64,000 nt of DNA from Pedobacter sp. PACM 27299 (GTDB lineage Bacteria; Bacteroidota; Bacteroidia; Sphingobacteriales; Sphingobacteriaceae): assembly GCF_001412655.1 (NCBI RefSeq), contig NZ_CP012996.1:5270001-5334000 (forward strand). The letters are read 5' to 3'. A model generated the notes under the pieces. The model saw only the letters and a program-made list of their open reading frames with translations, did no database searches and was not told where the DNA came from. Both the position numbers and the translations under genes were made by a program. Of this stretch, positions 1 to 8,851 are shown piece after piece. Position 1 is the stretch's first letter, and each line of letters begins with the position of its first letter.

Positions 1-1
1 C

Positions 2-262
2 AGTGATGAACTTTATGTGATCTATACCAATGAAAGGGAAACCAAGGAGTATACTGAAACGTCTAACCATGCGATCAATCGTCCATTAGATATTCCAAAT
101 TATCAAATTTCCACTATTGTATTGCTTCAACCTCCTATTAAATTTTATATGGATGGTGGCACGTACAATGCACAATCCTCACTTTTCAGTGGTTTTTGGG
201 CTTATGAAAAGATGGCAGATACTGTACCCCGGAATTACATCTCTACAACAACGGCTAAATAG
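2..262 (+). CDS. C-terminal end of an unrecognised protein (5' end outside window)
   Basis: The reading frame is open from the first bases of the window to a TAG at 260-262, so this is the last 86 or so codons of a gene that starts upstream. A GTG at 17 lies inside the frame, but nothing suggests it is the true start. The tail is polar and rich in tyrosine, ending in several Thr and a Lys. It contains a segment with PPIKFYMDGGTYN followed by FSGFWAYEKMADTVP. I see no signal, membrane segment or metal motif. It might be the tail of a large exported Bacteroidota protein, but I cannot name the family. The next gene starts 40 bases downstream on the same strand. Confidence 0.55.
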   Translation, partial: SDELYVIYTNERETKEYTETSNHAINRPLDIPNYQISTIVLLQPPIKFYMDGGTYNAQSSLFSGFWAYEKMADTVPRNYISTTTAK

Positions 263-301
263 CGATTTGCTAATTACTAATATTATTAGTAATTTTAACT
301 A

Positions 302-1375
302 ATGATATTAGAGGAAGAGGCCGGAGAAAGCTATTTTAAGGGTAGAGGTGCACAATTCAACCCTCACAACAGGTTTGCAAAGGATAGTTATGTCAAAGAA
401 CATCAGGAGGGAATAGACGAATGGGAAGAAACAGACCATAAAACTACTTTTATCTTTGGTCAGAGCAAATCTATTGTCAACAAAGTGGACAGTCCAGATG
501 TTGGGATGGCTTATTCTCTGAATCCTTACCAGGGATGTGAACATGGCTGTACTTATTGTTATGCCCGTAATGCACATGAGTATTGGGGCTTCAGCGCTGG
601 ACTTGATTTCGAGCGTAAGATTGTGGTGAAGAAAGATGCACCGATGCTCTTTAAAAAGTTTCTGGAGCGTAAAGGCTGGGATGCTTCCGTTATTTCTCTT
701 TCTGGCAATACGGATTGTTATCAACCGGCAGAACGCCAATTTAAAATTACCAGACAGTTGTTAGAAATTGCGCTGGAATACCGTCAGCCGATTGGGATGA
801 TCACGAAAAATTCTCTTATCCTTCGCGATATGGATATTTTGTCGGAGATGGCAAAGCTAAACCTCTGTATGGTTTATGTATCGATCAACAGCTTAAATGA
901 GCAATTAAGACAAAAGATGGAGCCCAGAACAACTACTGCCAAACAAAGATTAAAAGTAGTGGAAGAGCTGAGTAAAATGGGGATTCCGATGGGTGTGATG
1001 GTTGCGCCACTTGTTCCTGGTTTGAGCGACCATGAGATTCCAACCATCTTGAAAACGATTGCCAATGCTGGTGCACGTTCGGCAGGTTATACAGTGGTTA
1101 GACTCAATGGGGCTATTGGTGGTATTTTTGAAGATTGGCTTCGTAAAAATTACCCGGATCGGTTTGAAAAAGTATGGCATCTGATCCAGTCTTGTCATGG
1201 AGGGAATGTGAATGACAGCAGGTTTGGGGAAAGAATGAAAGGTGATGGTCATATTGCCAAGCTGATCAATGACAATTTTAAGCTTCATTGTCGACTGAAC
1301 CATTTAAACGAAGAGCGTTTTAAACTGGACTCCGGTTTATTTAAAGTTCCCGGAACCCAGTTTAGTTTGTTTTAG
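302..1375 (+). CDS. PA0069-family radical SAM protein (SPL-like)
   Basis: This is a 357-residue cytoplasmic protein of the radical SAM superfamily, in the branch related to spore photoproduct lyase that is often labelled a Rv2578c/PA0069-type DNA repair photolyase. The [4Fe-4S]-binding motif is visible as CEHGCTYC, with Cys79, Cys83 and Cys86 in CX3CX2C spacing, preceded by SLNPYQG as is usual in the family. The length matches full-length members. The ATG at 302 has no clear Shine-Dalgarno sequence, which is common in this phylum. Its real substrate is not established, so a DNA repair role is family-level inference. It is convergent with the minus-strand operon that ends at 1390. Confidence 0.9.
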   Translation: MILEEEAGESYFKGRGAQFNPHNRFAKDSYVKEHQEGIDEWEETDHKTTFIFGQSKSIVNKVDSPDVGMAYSLNPYQGCEHGCTYCYARNAHEYWGFSAGLDFERKIVVKKDAPMLFKKFLERKGWDASVISLSGNTDCYQPAERQFKITRQLLEIALEYRQPIGMITKNSLILRDMDILSEMAKLNLCMVYVSINSLNEQLRQKMEPRTTTAKQRLKVVEELSKMGIPMGVMVAPLVPGLSDHEIPTILKTIANAGARSAGYTVVRLNGAIGGIFEDWLRKNYPDRFEKVWHLIQSCHGGNVNDSRFGERMKGDGHIAKLINDNFKLHCRLNHLNEERFKLDSGLFKVPGTQFSLF

Positions 1376-1389
1376 GCTAGCGCTTTATT

Positions 1390-2325
1390 TTAAGCCAAAA
1401 AATTATCTACTTCACGGTAAGCCTGGATCACGCGCAGTTCTCCTTCTTTGCCTGGTCTGGAATTGCCATGTTCCATTCCCATAACTCCTTTATAACCTTT
1501 TCCATGAATGTGTTTGAATAAATTCTTGTAGTTGATCTCTCCGGTAGTGGGTTCTTTTCTTCCTGGATTGTCTCCAATCTGGATGTAAGCAATTTCGTCC
1601 CAGCAGCGATCCATATTTACGATCAGGTTACCTTCTGTTTTCTGCATGTGATAAATGTCGTAAAGGATTTTGCAGGACGGACTGTTAACGGCTTTACAAA
1701 CGTTAAAAGTTTCGTGTGTTTGCTGCAGGAAAAGTTCCGGAGTATCACTTAAGGTTTCCAATACCATGATCAGACCGTGTGGTTCAAAGATCTCTGCTCC
1801 TGCCCTCATCGCGTCTACGACATTGGCCATTTGATTTCCATAAGGCAGTCTACGTTCATAAAAACCGGGAACAACCGTGAGCCATTTGGCATTACAGCGT
1901 TTTGCTGCTTCCACAGAACGCTTGCAGGTATCGATGAATTTATCTTTAAATTCCTTTTTGCCGGTCGTCAGGGAAGTTTTCCAATTGTCGCCACCATCTA
2001 CTACAAAGACGCCCATGGTCATTCCCAATTTGGCCAATAGTTCAGCAATTTTGGTTTGTTCCTCTAAAGATCTTCCAAGGTAACCGTTATCTTCTATTGA
2101 TCTGAATCCCTGATCATGCATAAAACGAATCTGGTCCAGAAAATTCTTACCTGCATTATTGGCAAACATCCCTTCATGCGGTGCATAGTCCAGGTTAAAT
2201 GTTTTCCCTGCTGCTCCATTAAATGAATTGGCTGCAGCAGGATCTGCCACTGCATTCACAGCTGATCCGGTTAACAATGCTCCGGTAGCTATAGCAGTAT
2301 TTCTTAAAAATTCTACTCTGTTCAT
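1390..2325 (-). CDS. Exported TIM-barrel sugar isomerase/epimerase (hydroxypyruvate isomerase-like)
   Basis: This 311-residue protein has the xylose-isomerase-like TIM-barrel fold of the sugar phosphate isomerase/epimerase and hydroxypyruvate isomerase group. Metal-site-type segments are visible: an acidic strand with VLETLSD in the middle, YDIYHMQ, and GMEHGNSRPG near the end. The N-terminus (about residues 1-27) looks like an export signal with the FLRNTAIATGALL pattern, but only one arginine precedes it, so Tat export is less certain than for its neighbours. It is the last gene of a four-gene minus-strand operon and lies 29 bases after apbE. Substrate unknown; an exported member next to an exported oxidoreductase suggests extracytoplasmic sugar chemistry. 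Confidence 0.85.
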   Translation of the reverse strand: MNRVEFLRNTAIATGALLTGSAVNAVADPAAANSFNGAAGKTFNLDYAPHEGMFANNAGKNFLDQIRFMHDQGFRSIEDNGYLGRSLEEQTKIAELLAKLGMTMGVFVVDGGDNWKTSLTTGKKEFKDKFIDTCKRSVEAAKRCNAKWLTVVPGFYERRLPYGNQMANVVDAMRAGAEIFEPHGLIMVLETLSDTPELFLQQTHETFNVCKAVNSPSCKILYDIYHMQKTEGNLIVNMDRCWDEIAYIQIGDNPGRKEPTTGEINYKNLFKHIHGKGYKGVMGMEHGNSRPGKEGELRVIQAYREVDNFLA

Positions 2326-2354
2326 GATTAGTATTTTAATAAGGTATTGAATAG

Positions 2355-3368
2355 TTATTTAATTAAAATCATTTTTCTGAAGCCATTAGTCAGGGTATCG
2401 GCTACACTTCCATCTTTACGATGGTAAATCAGGTAAGCTTCCATTCCTTTCTTACGGGCTACAAAAGCTAGGGCTTCTTCTACGCTCATGGCCATTACTG
2501 CATTGTCATATCCATCGGCGGTAATGGCATCTTTTGCGAAAATTGTGGCACTGATCAATTGATTATCCAGGGGATAACCTGTTTTAGGATTGATCAGGTG
2601 GGCAATTTTCCCTTTTCCACGCTGCAGGTATTTTCTATAGTTTCCTGAGGTAGTGATGGCTCCGGTACTAAAACTGAGTACATGTCTGATTTCCGGCTCA
2701 TCGATACTGGATGCTGCTGGTCCTTCAATACCTATCCTCATGACCGATCCATCAGGTTTTGGCCCTTCTACCCTAAGTTCTCCACCAATTTCTACAATAA
2801 AAGAGCGGATTCCTTTTTTCAGAAGATAGTCTGCCACCACATCCACACTGTATCCCTGGGCGATGCCGTTCAGGTCTATGGTCATGGCTGGCTTTTTCTT
2901 TTTCAGGTAGTTTCCTTTTAGGCTCAGGTGGTGCATGCCTACATTTTGCAGTAGCTGTTTTATCCGGGCAGAATCCGGAAAACTGGTCACGGGTTTTGGG
3001 CCAAAGCCCCAGGCTTGCACCAATGGTGCGACGGTTACGTCAAATTTTCCATTTGTTTCCCGGTAGACTTCAAATGATTTTCGCATTACCGCAGCAAAAT
3101 GATCATCTATGCGCATCCCAGTCTTGCTCCTGTTAAACTGGCTGATCTGGGAATAGGGTTTATAGAGCGACATAGAAGAGTCGATCTTGATCAGGATGCT
3201 GTCAATTGAAGCTTTTGTGACGATGCTATCAGTCGCGAAATATTTAACGGAATAATCTGTTCCCTGAGCATAGCCATGAATACTATACTGCTGCTGATCT
3301 GCTTTCTTTGTAAGCAGCGAGACCAGCAGCGGTAATAATAGCAAAGCCGATTTATGAATTCCTGCCAC
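2355..3368 (-). CDS. apbE: FAD:protein FMN transferase (ApbE family)
   Basis: A 337-residue ApbE-family enzyme. The family attaches FMN to a Thr or Ser of extracytoplasmic target proteins, using FAD as donor and Mg2+. Family landmarks are visible: HGYAQGTDYSV near residue 32, DLNGIAQGYSVD in the middle (usual form DLGGIAKGYAVD), GGELRVEG, and HLINPKTGYP. The late metal-site segment reads TADGYDNAVMAM, where most members have a Thr in place of this Asn. A hydrophobic stretch follows the first seven residues and fits a signal or anchor. The start lies 13 bases after the stop of the upstream oxidoreductase gene, so the two are cotranscribed. No obvious flavinylation target (such as an FMN-binding domain protein) is seen in the window. 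Confidence 0.92.
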   Translation of the reverse strand: MAGIHKSALLLLPLLVSLLTKKADQQQYSIHGYAQGTDYSVKYFATDSIVTKASIDSILIKIDSSMSLYKPYSQISQFNRSKTGMRIDDHFAAVMRKSFEVYRETNGKFDVTVAPLVQAWGFGPKPVTSFPDSARIKQLLQNVGMHHLSLKGNYLKKKKPAMTIDLNGIAQGYSVDVVADYLLKKGIRSFIVEIGGELRVEGPKPDGSVMRIGIEGPAASSIDEPEIRHVLSFSTGAITTSGNYRKYLQRGKGKIAHLINPKTGYPLDNQLISATIFAKDAITADGYDNAVMAMSVEEALAFVARKKGMEAYLIYHRKDGSVADTLTNGFRKMILIK

Positions 3369-3381
3369 CAGCAGTTCCGAC

Positions 3382-4701
3382 TTAAATTATTTTAGATTTC
3401 CCCGGAGTTGGGATTGGGTATAGCCCATTTGCATCCGGCATTAGTTTTGGATTTGCAGTCCAGCTCAATTCATCCGGCATCAGGCTATTGTTGGCCTGTA
3501 AAGCTTCATCCCATTTAATCGTTTGTCCGGAATAAGTAGCATATCTACCTACGATGGCTGTGAAACAGCTTTTCGCACCACGTTCTGCATCAGCAAATTT
3601 ATAGTCTCCTTTTGCGATCGCTGCAAATAACTCATCATGTTCTGTCTGGTAAGGATTTGCATTTCCTTTTGTTGGGTGGCTAAACAATTCTTTTCCTTTC
3701 AGGTCCCAAATTACGCCATTGTTTCCTGCCGATAAATAGGTACGCCCTTTTGTCCCCTGAAATGTTTCATCCACACGGTTGGCAATACCTTCAAAATGGC
3801 GGCATTGGCTGTAGATGACAGCACCATCGGCATAGGTTAATTCTACTGCATGGTTGTCATAAATCTCGCCGTAGTCTTTGCCTGTTCTCCAGGCGCGGCT
3901 ACCCGTTCCCTGAACAGAAACCGGATAAGCATTTTTCACCCAGTTGGCAATATCAATATTGTGTACGTGCTGTTCTACGATATGGTCTCCGCATAACCAG
4001 TTGAAGTAATACCAGTTTCTCATTTGGTATTCCATTTCTGTTTGCTGTGGCTGACGTTTTTTTACCCAAACACCACCGCTATTCCAGTATACCTGTCCAC
4101 TCATTACTTCCCCTATTGCACCATCCTGGATACGTTTTAAGGTTTCTCTGTAATTCGCCTGGTACCTGCGCTGCAGTCCTACGACTACGTTTAATTTTTT
4201 CTTTTTAGCCAATTCTGCTGCTGCAAGGACTTTACGGACACCTGGTGCATCTACTGCTACTGGTTTTTCCATAAATACATGTTTTCCTTGTTTCACTGCT
4301 TCCTCAAAATGGGTAGGTCTAAATCCTGGAGGCGTCACTAATAATACTACGTCTGCCAGCGCAATTGCTTTCTGATAGCCATCGAAACCAACAAACCTAC
4401 GTTCTACCGGTACATCAACTTTCTCTTTAAATTTCTCAGAAAGCACTTTATAACTGTTGTCCATGCGATCCTGAAAAGCATCAGCCATGGCTACTAATTT
4501 AATATTTTGTTTTGTGCTTAATGCCTGAAAAGCGGCACCAGTTCCACGATCACCACATCCAATCAATGCGATTTTAATCGTATCATCGGTAGAGGAATGG
4601 CCTCCTGCAAAGGCGAATTGGTTGAGCATAACGCCCCCTGCCACCAGGGCGGATGTTTTTAAAAAGTCACGGCGCTTGTCGCGTAAATCTTCATTGTTCA
4701 T
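3382..4701 (-). CDS. Tat-exported Gfo/Idh/MocA family oxidoreductase
   Basis: A 439-residue NAD(P)-dependent oxidoreductase of the Gfo/Idh/MocA family, which oxidises or reduces hydroxyl groups of sugars or cyclitols. The N-terminus carries a textbook twin-arginine signal (RRDFLKTSALVAGG, arginines 10-11), so the folded, cofactor-loaded enzyme is probably exported. The Rossmann glycine motif follows as ALIGCGDRG (residues 45-53). The catalytic EKP motif is present as FMEKPVAVD. A later segment, GDHIVEQHVHNIDIANW, holds the His residues typical of the active site. It lies 45 bases after the SUMF1-domain gene and 13 bases before apbE, in one operon. Because it is exported, its cofactor probably stays bound and is recycled by the substrate or a partner. 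Confidence 0.9.
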   Translation of the reverse strand: MNNEDLRDKRRDFLKTSALVAGGVMLNQFAFAGGHSSTDDTIKIALIGCGDRGTGAAFQALSTKQNIKLVAMADAFQDRMDNSYKVLSEKFKEKVDVPVERRFVGFDGYQKAIALADVVLLVTPPGFRPTHFEEAVKQGKHVFMEKPVAVDAPGVRKVLAAAELAKKKKLNVVVGLQRRYQANYRETLKRIQDGAIGEVMSGQVYWNSGGVWVKKRQPQQTEMEYQMRNWYYFNWLCGDHIVEQHVHNIDIANWVKNAYPVSVQGTGSRAWRTGKDYGEIYDNHAVELTYADGAVIYSQCRHFEGIANRVDETFQGTKGRTYLSAGNNGVIWDLKGKELFSHPTKGNANPYQTEHDELFAAIAKGDYKFADAERGAKSCFTAIVGRYATYSGQTIKWDEALQANNSLMPDELSWTANPKLMPDANGLYPIPTPGKSKII

Positions 4702-4746
4702 AATTTGGTTTGGTTTATATTTGGTTGTTAATATGTGAGTTCTTTT

Positions 4747-5712
4747 TTAAAAATCAGAGATCACCGGCTTATTGTAATAGGCTTCGATTTCTGCTTTTGA
4801 GGGTAGTGTAACAGGTCTAACCAGACGCATTCCTATAAAAGGCGCTTCGGGAAACCACCAGTTACTTTTTGGAATCTGCGGATCCAATTGTTTCCATATC
4901 GGATCTGAGGCTAGTCTGGCAGCAGAACGTAATTCTTTTGCGCCATCATCATAGGATCCGCCGCGGATCACATGTGCATACAGCTGATCTGGTATTGCTA
5001 CCGGGTTTTTACTATTTTCTCCTTTTACGCTGGCGTAGAAATCCGGGCGATATTGGTCGTAAGTCCATTCGCCAACATTGCCATACATATCGTAAAGTCC
5101 CCATTGATTCGGTTTTTTCTTTCCTACTTCATGGGTTTTGCCACCGCTATTTTCTTTATACCAGGCATATTCTCCCAGTTTGGAAGCTTCATTACCAAAA
5201 GCATAGTCGGTTGTACTACCTGCTCTACTGGCATATTCCCATTCTGCTTCTGTTGGCAGGCGATAAAATACCCCTGTTCTGGCATAAAGCCATTTACAAT
5301 ACTGGATGGCATTGTAATTTGTCATGGCTAAGGCGGGGTGGTTTTCTTTTCCCATTCCAAAAGTCATATCGAGATAAGGTTTAGTTGGACGGGTTACGGC
5401 ATCTACATTAGCTGGAACGGCGCCGGTACTATGGGTAGTTTCGTAATCTTTATATAAGAAGGGCTCATAAATATCCCAGGTCACTTCAAAAGTACTCATC
5501 CAGAAAGGATCGATAGTAACTTTATGCTGAGGCAATTCATCAGCTTTTCCTTTTTTGCTGCCCATCTGGAATTCTCCTCCGGGGATGGCCTGCATTTCGA
5601 AGTTTAACTTTGTGCCATCAATCTGTTGGTTATAAGGTTGATGTTTCTCCTGAGCGGAGGCAGAAAAAGCAGCTACCAATAGCGGAACTGCTAATAATTT
5701 GTTGAGTTTCAT
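4747..5712 (-). CDS. Secreted SUMF1/FGE-fold protein lacking the catalytic cysteines
   Basis: A 321-residue protein with an N-terminal signal peptide (about residues 1-20) and a formylglycine-generating-enzyme-sulfatase (SUMF1) domain. Hallmarks are GGEFQMGS near residue 45, RLPTEAEWEYASR near 155, NVGEWTYDQY and VIRGGSYDDGAKELRSAARL near 245, and a final FIGMRLVR. True FGEs use a pair of cysteines after the RGGS motif to bind copper; here that segment has no cysteine, so formylglycine formation is unlikely. It may be a structural or binding variant of the fold, as in GldJ/GldK, or act on another substrate. It is the first gene of the minus-strand operon running to 1390. Confidence 0.88.
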   Translation of the reverse strand: MKLNKLLAVPLLVAAFSASAQEKHQPYNQQIDGTKLNFEMQAIPGGEFQMGSKKGKADELPQHKVTIDPFWMSTFEVTWDIYEPFLYKDYETTHSTGAVPANVDAVTRPTKPYLDMTFGMGKENHPALAMTNYNAIQYCKWLYARTGVFYRLPTEAEWEYASRAGSTTDYAFGNEASKLGEYAWYKENSGGKTHEVGKKKPNQWGLYDMYGNVGEWTYDQYRPDFYASVKGENSKNPVAIPDQLYAHVIRGGSYDDGAKELRSAARLASDPIWKQLDPQIPKSNWWFPEAPFIGMRLVRPVTLPSKAEIEAYYNKPVISDF

Positions 5713-5818
5713 TTATAAGATTTTGATACAATTGATATTTTAACCTAACCTATTCCTTCCCTAAAATAGAAGCATTTACCTAGAAAAAAAAATCTGAGCT
5801 CGCTTTAATTAAGAAAAT

Positions 5819-5833
5819 GTGTGAAGTACACAC
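5819..5833. repeat. Short inverted repeat in divergent promoter region
   Basis: GTGTG and CACAC arms flank the five bases AAGTA. The repeat lies between the divergent operon starting at 5712 and the gene at 5947, where a shared regulator could bind. The arms are short, so chance is possible. Confidence 0.25.
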
Positions 5834-5946
5834 TAAGTTACTGTGAATTCATGCTCCAACAGGTGTTTATACGTCTTTTTTAGAAAGTGTTTTTTTTACA
5901 ATAAGAAATTAATACCTTGTAAGATCAACCCCTAAACCAAACACAA

Positions 5947-6864
5947 ATGAAAACAAACGACCGTAGAAAATTTCTTAAGGACCTAGGCTTATTGTCTGCA
6001 GCTGCAGGTCTGACTTCCGTTATCCCTTTGGATACTTTTGCTTTTGAAAAGAAAGAGTTTTTTCAGATTTCCTTGGCGGAGTGGTCCTTTCACAGGGCGC
6101 TATTTGCTGGAAAGCTGACCAATATGGATTTTCCATTAAAAGCTAAAAAAGAGTTCGGGATTAATATTGTAGAATATGTCAGTCCTTTCTTCAATAAGAA
6201 AGAGACCGACAAAGCTTATTTAAATGAGCTTAAAGACCGTACGGACAGTGAGGGCATTCAAAATCACCTGATCATGATTGATGGAGAAGGTAGTTTGGGT
6301 GATTCTGATGATAAAGCGAGGTTAACTGCAGTTGAAAACCATTATAAATGGATTGATGCGGCGAAATATCTAGGTTGTAAAACCATTCGTGTGAATGCAG
6401 CAGGTAAAGGCACAGCTGATGAGGTTAAAACTGCGGCAATTGATGGTTTAGGAAAATTAAGTGAATACGGAAAGAAACAGAAGATCAATGTGATTGTAGA
6501 AAATCATGGTGGTTATTCTTCTGATGGAAAATGGTTATCTGCAGTCATTAAGGGGGTAAACAATCCCTACTGTGGTACCCTGCCTGACCTTGGGAATTTC
6601 AGGATCAGTGCGGATAAGGAGTATGACAAATACCTGGGTGTGCAGGAGCTGATGCCTTATGCGAAAGGGGTAAGTGCAAAAACGCATGATTTCCTTCCTG
6701 ATGGAGAAGAAAAAGATATTGACTATAACAGGATGTTTGAAATCATCAAAGCCGCCAAATGGTCTGGAATTGTTGGGATAGAATATGAAGGCAGTGTACT
6801 ATCGGAAGATGAAGGAGTTAAAAAGACTAAGGAGTTATTAGAGAAAATCAGGCGTAAGTTCTAG
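5947..6864 (+). CDS. Tat-exported sugar phosphate isomerase/epimerase-like TIM-barrel protein
   Basis: A 305-residue TIM-barrel protein of the sugar isomerase/epimerase group (AP endonuclease family 2 fold). It begins with a twin-arginine signal, RRKFLKDLGLLSAAAG (arginines 6-7), so export of the folded protein is likely. Barrel segments include the early SLAEWSFHRALF, VIVENHGGYSSDGKW in the middle with the Glu/His pair usual for the metal site, SAKTHDF, and GIVGIEYEGS near the end. It is divergent from the four-gene cluster at 1390-5712, which contains another exported TIM-barrel protein and an exported oxidoreductase. The two clusters probably work together. Substrate unknown. A hairpin terminator follows at 6894. 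Confidence 0.87.
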   Translation: MKTNDRRKFLKDLGLLSAAAGLTSVIPLDTFAFEKKEFFQISLAEWSFHRALFAGKLTNMDFPLKAKKEFGINIVEYVSPFFNKKETDKAYLNELKDRTDSEGIQNHLIMIDGEGSLGDSDDKARLTAVENHYKWIDAAKYLGCKTIRVNAAGKGTADEVKTAAIDGLGKLSEYGKKQKINVIVENHGGYSSDGKWLSAVIKGVNNPYCGTLPDLGNFRISADKEYDKYLGVQELMPYAKGVSAKTHDFLPDGEEKDIDYNRMFEIIKAAKWSGIVGIEYEGSVLSEDEGVKKTKELLEKIRRKF

Positions 6865-6893
6865 AACTTAAATTTTAATATTTTAGCCTACAA

Positions 6894-6927
6894 AAAAGCG
6901 GCTTTTCCTTTCGGAGCAGCCGCTTTT
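6894..6927. terminator. Bidirectional intrinsic terminator
   Basis: A perfect 10-bp stem, AAAAGCGGCT with AGCCGCTTTT, closes a 14-base loop. The A-rich left side and T-rich right side give a U-tract in either direction. It separates the convergent isomerase gene (+) and ettA (-). Confidence 0.85.
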
Positions 6928-6950
6928 CATTTTTATAGTTAACCAGATAT

Positions 6951-8630
6951 TTATACTAGTTTTTTATATTTCAGACGGTGTGGTGTGACATCACCTAGTC
7001 TTTTCTTACGGTTTTCTTCGTAATCACTATAGTTACCTTCAAAGAAGTAAACCTGAGAATCACCTTCAAAAGCAAGAATATGTGTACAGATGCGGTCTAA
7101 GAACCAACGATCGTGACTAATCACTACTGCACAACCACCAAAATTCTCTAATGCTTCTTCCAATGCTCTCAACGTATTTACGTCAATATCATTGGTTGGC
7201 TCATCCAGTAATAATACGTTGGCACCTTTTTTCAAAGTAATGGCCAGGTGAACCCTGTTGCGTTCTCCACCGGAGAGTACGCCTACTTTTTTCTGCTGGT
7301 CGCCACCATTAAAGTTGAATTTAGACACATAAGCTCTTCCGCTTACTGCTTTATTACCCAGCTGAATGTTATCTAAACCATCAGTAATATTTTCATATAC
7401 TGTTTTATCCGGATCAAGGTCGTTGTGCATTTGATCCACATAACCTAAGGCTACGGTTTCACCTACGCGGAAAGTTCCGGTATCTGGTGTTTCCTGCTGT
7501 GTGATCAATCGGAACAAGGTGGTTTTACCTGCACCATTGGGGCCGATAATTCCAACAATACCTGCTGGAGGCAGGGAGAAGCTTAAGTTTTCGAACAACA
7601 GCTTATCGCCATACGCTTTAGTAATGTTATTCGCTTCAATCACTACGTTACCCAATCTTGGTCCCGCAGGAATAAACAGTTCCAGTTTATCTTCTCTTTC
7701 TCTAGAATCTTCAGAGGCTAATTTATCATAGTTTGATAAACGCGCTTTAGATTTAGCATGTCTGGCTTTTGGTGCCATACGTACCCATTCCAACTCACGC
7801 TCCAATGTTTTCTGACGTTTGCTTTCTGTTTTCTCTTCCTGCGCCAGGCGTTTTGCTTTCTGATCTAACCAGGAAGAATAGTTTCCTTTCCAAGGAATAC
7901 CTTCACCTCTATCTAGTTCCAGAATCCATCCTGCCACATTATCCAGGAAGTATCTATCGTGGGTTACTGCAATTACAGTTCCTTTGTAGTCTTTTAAGAA
8001 TTGCTCTAACCAATCGATACTTTCCGCATCCAAGTGATTCGTAGGCTCATCCAATAGTAATACATCTGGTTCCTGAAGTAATAAACGGCACATCGCTACA
8101 CGACGGCGTTCACCTCCTGACAATACACCAATTTTAGCATCCGGGTCCGGGCAGCGCAGTGCATCCATGGCACGTTCCAGTTTATTATCCAGTTCCCAGG
8201 CATTACAAGCATCGATTTTATCTTGTAACTCCCCTTGTTTGGTCATCAGTTTATCCATTGCATCTGCATCTTCATAAACTTCAGGTAATCCAAACTGCTC
8301 ATTGATAGATTCGTATTCTTTCAGGATGGCAGTAATTTCTGCTACTCCTTCTTCTACTACTTCTCTAACGGTTTTATTTTCATCCAGGATAGGTTCCTGC
8401 GCCAGGTAACCTACGGTATATCCGGCAGAGAAAACGACTTCTCCCTGAAATGATTTGTCCAAACCGGCGATAATTTTCAAAAGAGAGGACTTACCAGATC
8501 CGTTCAAACCGATGACACCAATTTTGGCACCGTAAAAAAAGGAAAGGTAAATGTTCTTTAGAACTTGCTTTTGGGGTGGATAAATCTTATTTACCCCCGC
8601 CATTGAAAATATTATTTTTTCGTCTGACAT
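6951..8630 (-). CDS. ettA: Energy-dependent translational throttle protein EttA (ABC-F)
   Basis: A 559-residue ABC-F ATPase with two nucleotide-binding domains and no membrane segment. The family binds the ribosomal E site and adjusts entry into elongation according to the ATP/ADP ratio. Domain 1 has Walker A GLNGSGKS (residues 41-48), signature LSGGERRR and Walker B LLLDEPTNHLD. Domain 2 has GPNGAGKT near 361, LSGGERNRV, and LLLDEPTNDIDVNT near 475; the DEPTND-D-V form is typical of EttA. A charged linker with PKARHAKSKARL lies between the domains. Length agrees with the roughly 555-residue E. coli protein. It is monocistronic, with a candidate promoter about 100 bases upstream. Confidence 0.95.
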   Translation of the reverse strand: MSDEKIIFSMAGVNKIYPPQKQVLKNIYLSFFYGAKIGVIGLNGSGKSSLLKIIAGLDKSFQGEVVFSAGYTVGYLAQEPILDENKTVREVVEEGVAEITAILKEYESINEQFGLPEVYEDADAMDKLMTKQGELQDKIDACNAWELDNKLERAMDALRCPDPDAKIGVLSGGERRRVAMCRLLLQEPDVLLLDEPTNHLDAESIDWLEQFLKDYKGTVIAVTHDRYFLDNVAGWILELDRGEGIPWKGNYSSWLDQKAKRLAQEEKTESKRQKTLERELEWVRMAPKARHAKSKARLSNYDKLASEDSREREDKLELFIPAGPRLGNVVIEANNITKAYGDKLLFENLSFSLPPAGIVGIIGPNGAGKTTLFRLITQQETPDTGTFRVGETVALGYVDQMHNDLDPDKTVYENITDGLDNIQLGNKAVSGRAYVSKFNFNGGDQQKKVGVLSGGERNRVHLAITLKKGANVLLLDEPTNDIDVNTLRALEEALENFGGCAVVISHDRWFLDRICTHILAFEGDSQVYFFEGNYSDYEENRKKRLGDVTPHRLKYKKLV

Positions 8631-8736
8631 AGTTACTTATTATATTTCATGCCTATAAAAAAGGCGGTTACTTTAATTATTGGATATGGTAATGGAAAAC
8701 CTCAACCTGATGTTGTTTAGCCGGGGCCAATGACTG

Positions 8737-8744
8737 CAAAGATA
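8737..8744 (-). promoter_or_regulatory. Candidate -7 element for ettA
   Basis: On the minus strand this reads TATCTTTG, a full match to the Bacteroidetes TAnnTTTG consensus. TTTT lies 19 bases upstream in place of the -33 TTTG. The implied leader is about 100 bases. Confidence 0.45.
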
Positions 8745-8817
8745 AGGATGTAAAGCCCATTAAAAAATTTGTTTAGCATATATACATTCGATTCCTTGGC
8801 GGGCAGGTCAGATATTG

Positions 8818-8831
8818 ATACATATAGATAT
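8818..8831. repeat. 14-base motif shared with the region upstream of selO
   Basis: ATACATATAGATAT occurs here and again inside the inverted repeat at 43670-43709. Here it is followed by CTATATATC, so ATAGATATCTAT forms a local palindrome. Confidence 0.5.
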
Positions 8832-8851
8832 CTATATATCTTTTTAAATCA

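Noticed and set aside
308..1303. Open frames on the minus strand inside the PA0069-type gene
   Set aside because: The plus-strand frame has the full Cys motif and family length; the opposite frames show nothing recognisable.
4869..5384. Plus-strand open frame of about 170 codons opposite the SUMF1-domain gene
   Set aside because: It is a shadow frame: the minus-strand protein has clear SUMF1 motifs and signal peptide, and this frame has a random mix of Arg, His and Leu.
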